DNA from: Flavobacteriia bacterium
GTDB taxonomy: Bacteria; Bacteroidota; Bacteroidia; Flavobacteriales_D; Crocinitomicaceae
NCBI GenBank assembly: GCA_009923965.1
Contig: RFSL01000070.1
Location: forward strand, 1-5,574
Direction of reading: 5' to 3'
Length of the DNA stretch: 5,574 nucleotides
Made by a program: the position numbers and the translations under genes. Below are positions 1 to 5,574 of this stretch, piece by piece (the stretch's first letter is position 1; each line of letters begins with the position of its first letter). The notes under the pieces are model-generated. The model saw only the letters and a program-made list of their open reading frames with translations. It did no database searches and was not told the origin of the DNA.

Positions 1-28
1 TACCGGCTCCTACGACTGTTACTTTCAT
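1..28 (-). CDS. mdh: Start of a Rossmann-fold dehydrogenase, probably malate dehydrogenase (5' end only)
   Basis: Read on the minus strand, the ATG at 28-26 opens nine codons giving MKVTVVGAG, and the next codon begins with A. This is the first beta strand and the glycine-rich start (GxGxxG) of an NAD-binding Rossmann fold. MKVTVVGAG followed by an A-initial codon (N would fit) is the usual start of Bacteroidota malate dehydrogenase, which interconverts malate and oxaloacetate in the TCA cycle in the cytoplasm. The rest of the gene lies beyond the left edge. The gene is divergent from the sigma operon, with a 148-base spacer. Other NAD- or FAD-binding enzymes can start similarly, so the presence of a gene is more certain than the mdh name. 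Confidence 0.6.
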
Positions 29-102
29 TTATCTACTTTAAGTTGGTTAGAATTTAATTATGACTGCGAATTTAGTGAATTTAAGTAAAATTTGTTTTTT
101 TA

Positions 103-132
103 TTGACATAAAATATAAATGACTTAATTTAG
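103..132 (+). promoter_or_regulatory. Candidate Bacteroidota-type promoter of the sigma/anti-sigma operon
   Basis: TTG at 103-105 (inside TTGACA, 103-108) is followed after 19 bases by TAATTTAG at 125-132. This matches the Bacteroidota primary-sigma pattern (TTG about -33, TAnnTTTG about -7) with one mismatch in the -7 box. Transcription would begin near 136-140, leaving a leader of about 40 bases before the TTG start codon at 177. The same bases can be read as a loose TTGACA-N16-TAATTT. A second TTTG at 91-94 is preceded by TA with one base too many and lacks a well-placed -33 box. The site is predicted by eye only. If the sigma factor is autoregulated, the true promoter might look different. 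Confidence 0.35.
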
Positions 133-176
133 AGGCAACCATTATAGAATTGATGCGTTTTTAAAATGTTGAAAAA

Positions 177-749
177 TTGGAGAATAAAGAACATTTAAAA
201 TTAATTGTCGAAGGCTGTGTCCGCGGAGAACGTAAATCGCAAGAGGCACTGTTTAAACAACTTTATGGTAAAATGTTAGTAGTTTGCTATCGGTACATCA
301 ACGATAAAGATGCTGCTCAAGATGTTCTTCAAGATGGATTCATAAAGGTCTTTGACAAATTGGGGTTTTTTGATTTTAGCGGTTCTTTCGAAGGTTGGGT
401 GAGAAGAATTATTGTAAATACAGCAATTGATTCAATCCGAAAATCGAAGAAAAATCCATTTTTAAGTGATCAAGATACTGATTTTAAACAAGAAGCAGTA
501 GACGAAATGGTAGAAAAAGAAGTTCTCGAATTTAAATCGTTGAAAGCAGAAGTAGCACTTGAAGCAATCTCAAAATTGTCTCCAGCCTACAGAACTGTCT
601 TTAATCTCTTTGTTTTAGAAGATTTCTCACACAGAGAAATTGCAGAAATGCTGGGGATTAATGAAGGAACATCAAAATCCAATTTGGCAAAAGCAAAAAT
701 GAATTTGCGATGCATATTAACTGAAAAATTCAAATACATCGAATCATGA
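177..749 (+). CDS. ECF-type RNA polymerase sigma factor (sigma-70 family)
   Basis: This is an alternative sigma factor that would direct RNA polymerase to a small regulon. The 190 residues have the two-domain ECF layout. Sigma2 spans about residues 24-92, with the region 2.2 helix around DAAQDVLQDGFIKVF (45-59) and region 2.3/2.4 around GSFEGWVRRIIVNTAIDSIRK (69-89). An acidic linker (about 97-125) leads to sigma4 at about 126-178, whose helix-turn-helix includes FSHREIAEMLGINEGTSKS (150-168). The length is normal for the family. The start is TTG at 177: an in-frame TAA lies at 162-164, and the next in-frame ATG, codon 33, would remove the start of sigma2. The bases before it are A-rich with no clear Shine-Dalgarno, as is usual in this phylum. 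The stop overlaps the next gene by 4 bases (ATGA), implying translational coupling with a probable anti-sigma partner. The target promoters cannot be told from this window. Confidence 0.93.
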   Translation: MENKEHLKLIVEGCVRGERKSQEALFKQLYGKMLVVCYRYINDKDAAQDVLQDGFIKVFDKLGFFDFSGSFEGWVRRIIVNTAIDSIRKSKKNPFLSDQDTDFKQEAVDEMVEKEVLEFKSLKAEVALEAISKLSPAYRTVFNLFVLEDFSHREIAEMLGINEGTSKSNLAKAKMNLRCILTEKFKYIES

Positions 750-2014
750 TGAATAAGAATATTGATGAATTAATTAAAAGCGCACTCGAAGGGCATGAAA
801 TGCCTTACGATAACAATGCGTGGAATTCATTTGAAAAAAAATTGAATAAGCCGAATGCACCAATCAAACCTTTTAAATTTTGGTTTTTTGGAACTTCTAT
901 AATTGCAGTCATAACGATTAGCTCCTTGCTTTATTTTTCTTCTAAACAAGAAGAAAAGAGTGATAAACCTGTGGAGCAAAAAACGGATGTTATTGAAAAA
1001 TCAAACTCTCAAAGTACAACTTCTAATAAAACTAAATCAGAAATAAAAACTGGAATTCAAGATGGAAAGATTAATTCTAATGAACTAGAAGCTAAAGAAG
1101 ATGATAAAAAGGAAACTAAAACAAACCTGATTTTACCAGAAGTAAATGAAGTTTTAGTGAAAGAAATCACTAAAGATTTGAAACATGATGAGGAGATAAC
1201 TACTCCAAAAAAGGAAAATAGTGTTATTACAAAAAAAGTATCAGAGCCTAATGTGCCAAGTTTTTCAAATAAATGTCTTGGAGAGAATTTAAAGGTTATC
1301 AATAAAAATGATGAAGGGATGACACTTATCTTTCCAAGTGGAAAAAAAGTAAGTGTGGCTGAATCAGCAACTGAAAATATTAAACTATCTGAAGAAGGAA
1401 AATATGAACTGCTTGTAAATTCAAAACAAAAAGAAACATACAACAGTTTCTTTAGCGTATTTGAAAATCCAAAGGCCTCTTTACTTGTGGATGATGAGTT
1501 AAATTATGAAACTGGATTGCCAGTAATTAGAGGAGAGGTTCAAACTTTTGAAGAAACTATAAATTGGAAGATCGATAAAGTAGTTAGCGCAAACTCTTCT
1601 AAAGCAAAAACAGCTGAGTTTTATTTCTTTGAAAAAGGGCAGTTCGAGCTAGAAGTTATTGTTTCGAATGAAAAAGGTTGCTCATCTTCTGAAATAAAAA
1701 GAATTTTCATTGAAAAAGACTATAATTTATTAGCAGTTAACGCCTTTGATCCACTTTCTGATGATAGCAGAAAAAATACCTTTATGCCTTATGCCTTATC
1801 CAAGCGAAATAGTGCATTTTCCTTAATCATCATCGATCCAGACAACGGAGGAATTGTTTTTGAAAGTTCTGACTATTCAAAGCCATGGGAAGGAATTGAC
1901 AAGCGAAATGGAAAGTTAGTAGACGAAAGCAAGGTGTATATTTGGAAAGTGACTCTTGCTTCTCCAGAAAAAAATGAGAAAGCTGTCTATAAAGGAAATA
2001 TCATTAGAATATAA
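746..2014 (+). CDS. Membrane-anchored anti-sigma-like protein with PKD-like and CHU_C-like periplasmic modules
   Basis: This 422-residue protein is probably the membrane partner of the upstream sigma factor. Residues 1-44 form a short cytoplasmic head (DELIKSALEGHEMPYDNNAW) of the sort found in Bacteroidota proteins paired with ECF sigma factors. One membrane helix lies at about 45-64 and has no cleavage-type signal features, so the C-terminus should face the periplasm. Residues 65-176 are a low-complexity K/E/T/N/S-rich linker. A beta-rich Ig-like stretch (about 176-240) follows, then a PKD-like domain (about 241-323, with GQFELEVIVSNEKGC). The end (329-422) resembles the CHU_C/type B T9SS C-terminal domain: NAFDP, FSLIIIDPDNGGIVFES, PWEGIDKRNGK, VYIWKV and a final YKGNIIRI. 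The only cysteines are C177 and C312. Translation may begin at the ATG at 746 or the adjacent ATG at 749. Direct sigma binding is inferred from gene order and topology; no classical zinc-binding anti-sigma motif is seen. Confidence 0.8.
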   Translation: MMNKNIDELIKSALEGHEMPYDNNAWNSFEKKLNKPNAPIKPFKFWFFGTSIIAVITISSLLYFSSKQEEKSDKPVEQKTDVIEKSNSQSTTSNKTKSEIKTGIQDGKINSNELEAKEDDKKETKTNLILPEVNEVLVKEITKDLKHDEEITTPKKENSVITKKVSEPNVPSFSNKCLGENLKVINKNDEGMTLIFPSGKKVSVAESATENIKLSEEGKYELLVNSKQKETYNSFFSVFENPKASLLVDDELNYETGLPVIRGEVQTFEETINWKIDKVVSANSSKAKTAEFYFFEKGQFELEVIVSNEKGCSSSEIKRIFIEKDYNLLAVNAFDPLSDDSRKNTFMPYALSKRNSAFSLIIIDPDNGGIVFESSDYSKPWEGIDKRNGKLVDESKVYIWKVTLASPEKNEKAVYKGNIIRI

Positions 2015-2022
2015 AAGTCTTT

Positions 2023-3981
2023 TTATTTTTTCTCAGAATAATCTTCAAAGTCTTCGGTTAGTTCTTGACTTACAATTTTAGTTACAGAAATTGGAATGAA
2101 ATCTACAACAACATTTGTTTTATCCAAGCCAAAATCTTCTGCAGGCTTAAGGCCTGTTGACTTAACAAAACGATATGTTTTCACACATAAAGTTTGAAAC
2201 GCTGTTAATGCATTGTCAGTTGATACTCGGGAATTTAGAACAACAAACTTAAAGTCAATTGAATCAATTTTTCCACGAACTGAGTTAAAAATACTATCAT
2301 TTGTTAACTCTCCTTTCTCTACCATGTTAGCATGAATTTTTCGCATCATAAACTCAATTCTGTGTTCCTCCTTAAAGCCCAATTGTAAATTAACATAATA
2401 ACAAGATTTATCAATTATTTCTTTTACATGGTAGTGAACTTCCCATGGCTCATTTAAAATATCGACATGCAAAAACCAAATTACACCCGCTTTTCTAGGT
2501 TTTTTCCGAAATAATGAATAATAAACAGATAAATCTAATTTATCTGAGGAATCACTGCGTGTTGGAAAAACAAGATTTGAAGCCTCATAAAGAATTTCTT
2601 TATCATTTCTAACAGAATTTAAAAGTGGAATTACCTCACTCATTGGAATATATTCTGTAATACTTGTCCTCAGTTGACGGGCTTTATAATACAAATAAAG
2701 TATACTAAAAAAGGAACTTGCTAAAATTAAGGTAAACCAACCTCCATTTACAATCTTCCCTAGATTTGAAAGTAGGAATACCCCTTCAATTAACAAGAAG
2801 ATAACAAACACAGCTAAATACAAATACTTTGCTTTTGGGTATTTTAGCATTAACAAGAAAGCAAGAAGGATAGAGGTCATCACCATATCGATAGTAATAG
2901 CTAAACCATAGGTATGCTCCATTGCACTTGATTTTTTAAAAATGACAATTACCAACAAGCAACCTGCCATTAGAAACCAATTGATAAAAGGAATATAAAT
3001 TTGACCCTTATGATCTGAGGGGTATTTAATCTTCAAATTAGTCCAAAGCTTTAATTTTATTGCCTCATTCATCAAGGTAAAAACACCTGTTATCAATGCT
3101 TGAGAGGCAATAATTGTTGCCGCAGTTGCAATTGTTATGGCAAAAGGAAGTAAGAATTCAGGGACCATTTTATAGAAAACTGTTTTAGAACCTAATTCTA
3201 AGCCTGGAGTAAGGCATAAAGCAGCTTGCCCCAAATAATTAGTGACTAATAAAACAGAAACAAAACTCCAACTAATTCGGATGTTCCCCTTTCCGCAATG
3301 ACCTAAGTCTGAATAAAGTGCTTCAGCTCCTGTGGTACATAAAAATACAGAACCTAAAACTACAAATCCACCATCTACATTGGCAACTAAATTATAAGCC
3401 CACCAAGGATTAAATGCTTGAAGTACAGCTGTGTTTTGCGCTATATTTATGAATCCTATAAAACCCAAAAATACAAACCAAATCAACATGATAGGGCCAA
3501 AAAACTTTCCTATTAACACAGTTCCAAACTGTTGAATAGAAAATAAAACAACAACAATTCCAATCACGATAGGAATTACAGGTGTGTCGGGAAAATAAAT
3601 ATTTAATCCCTCTACGGCAGAAGAAATAGAAATTGCCGGTGTGATAAACCCATCTGCCATCAAAGTAGCACAACCAATTAAGGCCAAAATTATAACCCAA
3701 GAAGTTTTCTTATTTTTTAATAAAGCAAAGAGCGCGAAAATACCTCCCTCACCCTTGTTGTCTGCATTCAGCGCAAAGAAAACATACTTGACAGTGGCTA
3801 ATAAAATTAAAGTCCAAATAACGCAAGATAAACCACCCAAAATAAAATCAGGTGCAATTCTTGTTCCACCTCCAGTTATTGCTTGGAAAACATATAAGGG
3901 TGATGTTCCAATATCACCAAAAACAATTCCTGATGCAATTAATATTCCTGCTAGCGAAATCTTATGAGAAGAGTCTGACAT
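2023..3981 (-). CDS. kup: Kup-family potassium uptake transporter
   Basis: This is an inner-membrane K+ importer of the KUP/HAK/KT family, expected to work as a proton-coupled symporter for constitutive potassium uptake. The 652 residues are close to the roughly 620-650 usual for bacterial Kup. The hallmark GDIGTSPLYVF is at 22-32 and includes D23, an acidic residue conserved in the family. NADNKGEGGIFAL (72-84), ADGFITPAISISSAVEG (109-125) and TGAEALYSDLGHCG (217-230) are further family signatures. About twelve hydrophobic segments span residues 10-432, and the rest is the soluble cytoplasmic C-terminal domain with its typical EYIPMSEVIPLL entry (443-454). The ATG at 3981 gives the expected N-terminus. 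The leader is very AT-rich and I found no convincing promoter box. The gene converges on the sigma/anti-sigma operon with only 8 bases between stop codons. No KdpFABC or Trk genes are nearby. Confidence 0.96.
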   Translation of the reverse strand: MSDSSHKISLAGILIASGIVFGDIGTSPLYVFQAITGGGTRIAPDFILGGLSCVIWTLILLATVKYVFFALNADNKGEGGIFALFALLKNKKTSWVIILALIGCATLMADGFITPAISISSAVEGLNIYFPDTPVIPIVIGIVVVLFSIQQFGTVLIGKFFGPIMLIWFVFLGFIGFINIAQNTAVLQAFNPWWAYNLVANVDGGFVVLGSVFLCTTGAEALYSDLGHCGKGNIRISWSFVSVLLVTNYLGQAALCLTPGLELGSKTVFYKMVPEFLLPFAITIATAATIIASQALITGVFTLMNEAIKLKLWTNLKIKYPSDHKGQIYIPFINWFLMAGCLLVIVIFKKSSAMEHTYGLAITIDMVMTSILLAFLLMLKYPKAKYLYLAVFVIFLLIEGVFLLSNLGKIVNGGWFTLILASSFFSILYLYYKARQLRTSITEYIPMSEVIPLLNSVRNDKEILYEASNLVFPTRSDSSDKLDLSVYYSLFRKKPRKAGVIWFLHVDILNEPWEVHYHVKEIIDKSCYYVNLQLGFKEEHRIEFMMRKIHANMVEKGELTNDSIFNSVRGKIDSIDFKFVVLNSRVSTDNALTAFQTLCVKTYRFVKSTGLKPAEDFGLDKTNVVVDFIPISVTKIVSQELTEDFEDYSEKK

Positions 3982-4075
3982 TTAAAAATTTTGTTAAAAT
4001 TAATTTAAAATTTAAAACAACACCATATTTGAATGAAATAGTACTGCTCTCTCCATACAAATAAATGAAAAACAC

Positions 4076-4083
4076 TATATTTG
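4076..4083 (+). promoter_or_regulatory. Bacteroidota -7 promoter box for tRNA-Leu
   Basis: TATATTTG is an exact match to the TAnnTTTG -7 consensus of the Bacteroidota primary sigma factor. It ends 12 bases before the mature tRNA start, which would put transcription initiation a few bases upstream of the tRNA, as expected for a tRNA gene. No TTG is present at the usual -33 spacing (around 4054-4056), so the upstream half is weak or diverged. Confidence 0.45.
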
Positions 4084-4095
4084 CTCCCATTCATT

Positions 4096-4179
4096 GCCCA
4101 CGTGGTGAAATTGGTAGACATGCCAGCTTGAGGGGCTGGTGCCTTCAGTGGTGTGCTGGTTCGAATCCAGTCGTGGGCA
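4096..4179 (+). tRNA. tRNA-Leu (anticodon GAG)
   Basis: The sequence folds as a class II tRNA that reads CUC and CUU leucine codons. The acceptor stem is GCCCACG (4096-4102) paired with CGTGGGC (4172-4178), with discriminator A at 4179, as expected for leucine. The D-loop contains GGTAGA. The anticodon stem CCAGC/GCTGG (4123-4127, 4135-4139) encloses the loop TTGAGGG, placing GAG at 4130-4132. A long variable arm of about 15 bases (4140-4154) marks it as a leucine/serine-type tRNA. The T stem-loop is at 4155-4171 with loop TTCGAAT. The 3' CCA is not encoded (the next bases are CAA), so it must be added after transcription. The gene stands alone between kup, on the opposite strand, and the two-way terminator. 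Confidence 0.96.
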
Positions 4180-4256
4180 CAAAAACACCTGCATTTTTTT
4201 TAAAAATTAAAAGCTGAAAATCTCTCGAAAAGAATAACTCATAGAGTAAAGTCCTC

Positions 4257-4290
4257 AAAAAAAACCAGTACGCTCGTACTGGTTTTTTTT
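4257..4290. terminator. Bidirectional Rho-independent terminator
   Basis: An 8-bp perfect inverted repeat, CCAGTACG (4265-4272) and CGTACTGG (4275-4282), is flanked by eight A (4257-4264) and eight T (4283-4290). With the A/T tracts the symmetry extends to about 16 bp per arm. In practice the hairpin would have a 4-base GCTC loop. Each strand yields a GC-bearing hairpin followed by eight U, so it can stop transcription leaving the tRNA-Leu on the plus strand and transcription from the collagen-like gene on the minus strand. Its place between two convergent units supports this. Confidence 0.9.
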
Positions 4291-4385
4291 ATAGCTTTTT
4301 CTCAAAAATCGACCGCTTACGGGGTATGCGAAAAGAAATTCACTTCGTAGCTACTTCGCGGCGTTAAATGGAAAAAATGGTTAAA

Positions 4386-4402
4386 CCTTCGACAGGCTCA
4401 AG
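4386..4402 (-). repeat. Copy of a CTTCGACAGGCTCA-type dispersed intergenic motif
   Basis: The plus strand reads CCTTCGACAGGCTCAAG, which on the minus strand is CTTGAGCCTGTCGAAGG. It starts one base after the stop codon of the collagen-like gene. From general knowledge, near-identical TGAGCCTGTCGAAG strings recur between genes in many bacterial genomes, often as facing pairs. Only one copy is visible here and no facing partner was found in the window. Its function is unknown, and calling it a repeat rests on that recollection because the window holds a single copy. Confidence 0.4.
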
Positions 4403-4403
4403 T

Positions 4404-5574
4404 CTAGAAAGCCCGAACAGCGCGCACATTGAAGACGTTTAGCTTACCGGCGAAGTTGGCGCTCTGGGGGCCATTGCCGAAATACTGCCCAAACGCTGCG
4501 TTGTTGGCGAGCTCCGTACTACTCCAATAGAAGGTATTTGCAAAACCGCCAATAGCAACTCTGTTTATATACAACTGGTTTAACTCATCTTTACTTGGTA
4601 AATACCAATCGCTGAAGCCACCCAATACTAAATCTCCACAGAGACGTGCTGCTATTCCTACTTCGTTGCAACCCATTATGTCAATGGTATTTTGGTTCCC
4701 TGTTCCAATTGCTGTGCCATCTGCTCCTGAAATTTCTGTACCATAACATCCCCACTCTGCACCAATGGATTGGTCGCTCGGAGCTGCTATTAGGCCGTGA
4801 GGCACAGACGCATCATATCCAGGGTCTCCAACTTGGAGGACATAGGCAATTATTCCACCTTGGTAGCTTTGGCCTACTGTAATAACAACAGGGCAAGGTC
4901 CCCAAGTTGGCACACCATTACAAAAAGTGAGGTTTTGTCCTGTAGTCCCAGGAGCAACTGTTACCCAAGCAGTGCCATTCCAATAGTTCATCTCGCCAGC
5001 AACTGTTCCTGGAGGGAAAGTGCCATTTGTTCCGTTTGTTCCATTCGTTCCGTTAGTTCCATTCGATCCTGCAACTCCTTGTGGGCCTATTGCTCCATCA
5101 TTTCCGTTGGTTCCTGCTATTCCTTGTGGTCCTGTTGCACCATCATTTCCATTGGTTCCTGCTATTCCTTGTGGTCCTGTTGCTCCAGTTAAACCCTGAA
5201 TTCCTTGTGCGCCTTGGGGGCCTGCCGGGCCAGGTGTTCCATTTGCACTAAACAAAGCATAGGGCACACTCATTAATTCGTTTGTTCCTGTTATGCTGTA
5301 GTTTGTTCCACCTGCAGGGTCGGTTTCAGTTTTAATGAAATAAGGTCCGTTTGCCCAATTGATTCCTGCAAAGATTCCTGTAATAACAGTTCCAACTCCA
5401 ATTTCTAAACTTACCATGCCATTGACGTTTGTGCTTGCATTTTGTGTTTCAGTATAAACAGCTGTTCCTGTTGCTGTGCCTTGCAAAATACTTATTTGAA
5501 TACCTACTGATGAAGAAGAGACAAGAGCACCACTGGTATTTCTAATAACTGCCTGATAACTCATTTTTTGAGGT
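4404..5574 (-). CDS. Exported collagen-like protein with Lcl-type C-terminal domain (5' end cut by window)
   Basis: This is a predicted exported or surface protein that combines a collagen-like stalk with a C-terminal Lcl/DUF1566-type domain. Residue numbers here count from the in-window methionine at 5564. That Met is probably not the real start: the frame stays open to the right edge and reads PQK-M-SYQAVIR, the usual mature N-terminus after a signal peptide in Bacteroidota, so the signal peptide lies outside. Residues 1-108 are the beta-rich SYQAVIR head ending SVPYALFSANG. About 25 unbroken G-X-Y triplets follow (109-183). A short spacer (184-228, C215 and C224) leads to the Lcl-type domain (229-386) with GFSDWYLPSKDELNQLY (316-332), YWSSTE (346-351) and the terminal VRAVRAF. 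The last domain is named after the Legionella collagen-like adhesin. No T9SS C-terminal signal is seen. Adhesion is inferred from the architecture. The gene looks more GC-rich than its neighbours. Confidence 0.9.
   Translation of the reverse strand, partial: PQKMSYQAVIRNTSGALVSSSSVGIQISILQGTATGTAVYTETQNASTNVNGMVSLEIGVGTVITGIFAGINWANGPYFIKTETDPAGGTNYSITGTNELMSVPYALFSANGTPGPAGPQGAQGIQGLTGATGPQGIAGTNGNDGATGPQGIAGTNGNDGAIGPQGVAGSNGTNGTNGTNGTNGTFPPGTVAGEMNYWNGTAWVTVAPGTTGQNLTFCNGVPTWGPCPVVITVGQSYQGGIIAYVLQVGDPGYDASVPHGLIAAPSDQSIGAEWGCYGTEISGADGTAIGTGNQNTIDIMGCNEVGIAARLCGDLVLGGFSDWYLPSKDELNQLYINRVAIGGFANTFYWSSTELANNAAFGQYFGNGPQSANFAGKLNVFNVRAVRAF
5016..5240 (-). repeat. Collagen-like Gly-X-Y coding repeat with 45-base and 9-base tandem units
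   Basis: This stretch encodes the G-X-Y triplets of the collagen-like protein. Inside it is a 45-base unit encoding ATGPQGIAGTNGNDG: copies at 5139-5183 and 5094-5138 are identical in protein and nearly so in DNA, and a diverged partial copy lies at 5058-5093. Directly after it, about 5021-5060 is made of 9-base units that encode NGT/GTN triplets. Such repeats can expand or shrink by slippage or recombination in whole triplets, changing stalk length without breaking the frame. Confidence 0.85.

Noticed and set aside
1057..1443. Minus-strand open frame inside the anti-sigma-like gene
   Set aside because: It is serine- and phenylalanine-rich because it is the reverse complement of a Lys/Glu/Ser/Thr-rich linker and the Ig-like region. 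It has no domain signal and lies wholly within a well-supported gene.
2011..2031. ATAAAA-GTCT-TTTTAT inverted repeat followed by a T-run as a terminator of the sigma operon
   Set aside because: The stem is only A-T pairs and overlaps both stop codons, so it is too weak to call an intrinsic terminator.
3641..4064. Plus-strand open frames over the start of kup
   Set aside because: They are antisense to the conserved N-terminal transmembrane helices of Kup and show no recognisable motif.
4058..4065. Reverse-strand TTTATTTG as a -7 box for kup
   Set aside because: It has one mismatch at the important TA and no TTG at proper spacing upstream on that strand, in a region so AT-rich that such matches occur by chance.
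4341..4365. Short palindrome GTAGCTAC with repeated ACTTCG nearby, in the 3' region of the collagen-like gene
   Set aside because: The palindrome is only 8 bp, does not extend and has no U-tract. The strong terminator further along explains transcript ending.
5058..5183. Possible CRISPR array because of regularly spaced similar units
   Set aside because: The units abut each other with no unique spacers, encode G-X-Y triplets in frame, and sit inside a coding gene.
4646..5192. Plus-strand open frames antisense to the collagen-like gene, one rich in Ser and Cys
   Set aside because: The repeated C/S/I pattern is the antisense reading of G-X-Y codons, not an independent repeat protein.

Overview
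The window looks like chromosomal DNA from an AT-rich member of the Bacteroidota, probably a flavobacterium-like lineage. Three signs point that way: the PQK-M-SYQAVIR start of an exported protein, a C-terminal module resembling the type IX secretion (T9SS) CHU_C/type B domain, and TAnnTTTG-type promoter boxes in place of a strong Shine-Dalgarno layout. The placement is inferred from families and motifs; no database search was made.

Layout from left to right. Bases 1-28 hold the first nine codons of a minus-strand gene that runs off the left edge; MKVTVVGAG fits malate dehydrogenase. A divergent AT-rich spacer (29-176) follows, with a candidate promoter for a plus-strand operon. That operon has two genes: an ECF sigma factor with a TTG start (177-749) and, overlapping it by 4 bases, a single-pass membrane protein (746-2014). 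The membrane protein is built like an anti-sigma factor, but its periplasmic end carries Ig/PKD-like and CHU_C-like modules. Only 8 bases beyond it, and convergent with it, is a Kup potassium transporter on the minus strand (2023-3981). Next come a tRNA-Leu(GAG) on the plus strand (4096-4179) and a symmetrical, two-way intrinsic terminator (4257-4290). Last is a minus-strand collagen-like surface protein with an Lcl-type C-terminal domain (4404-5574). It is cut by the right edge, so its signal peptide is missing.

How the genes fit together. The sigma and membrane genes are almost certainly one signalling unit: the membrane protein would hold or release the sigma factor in response to something sensed in the periplasm. 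Its sensor end resembles the sorting domain of T9SS cargo, which suggests monitoring of secretion or of the cell surface. This is the most interesting hypothesis in the window. Kup, the tRNA and the collagen-like gene look like independent neighbours. The terminator between the tRNA and the collagen-like gene can end transcription from both sides.
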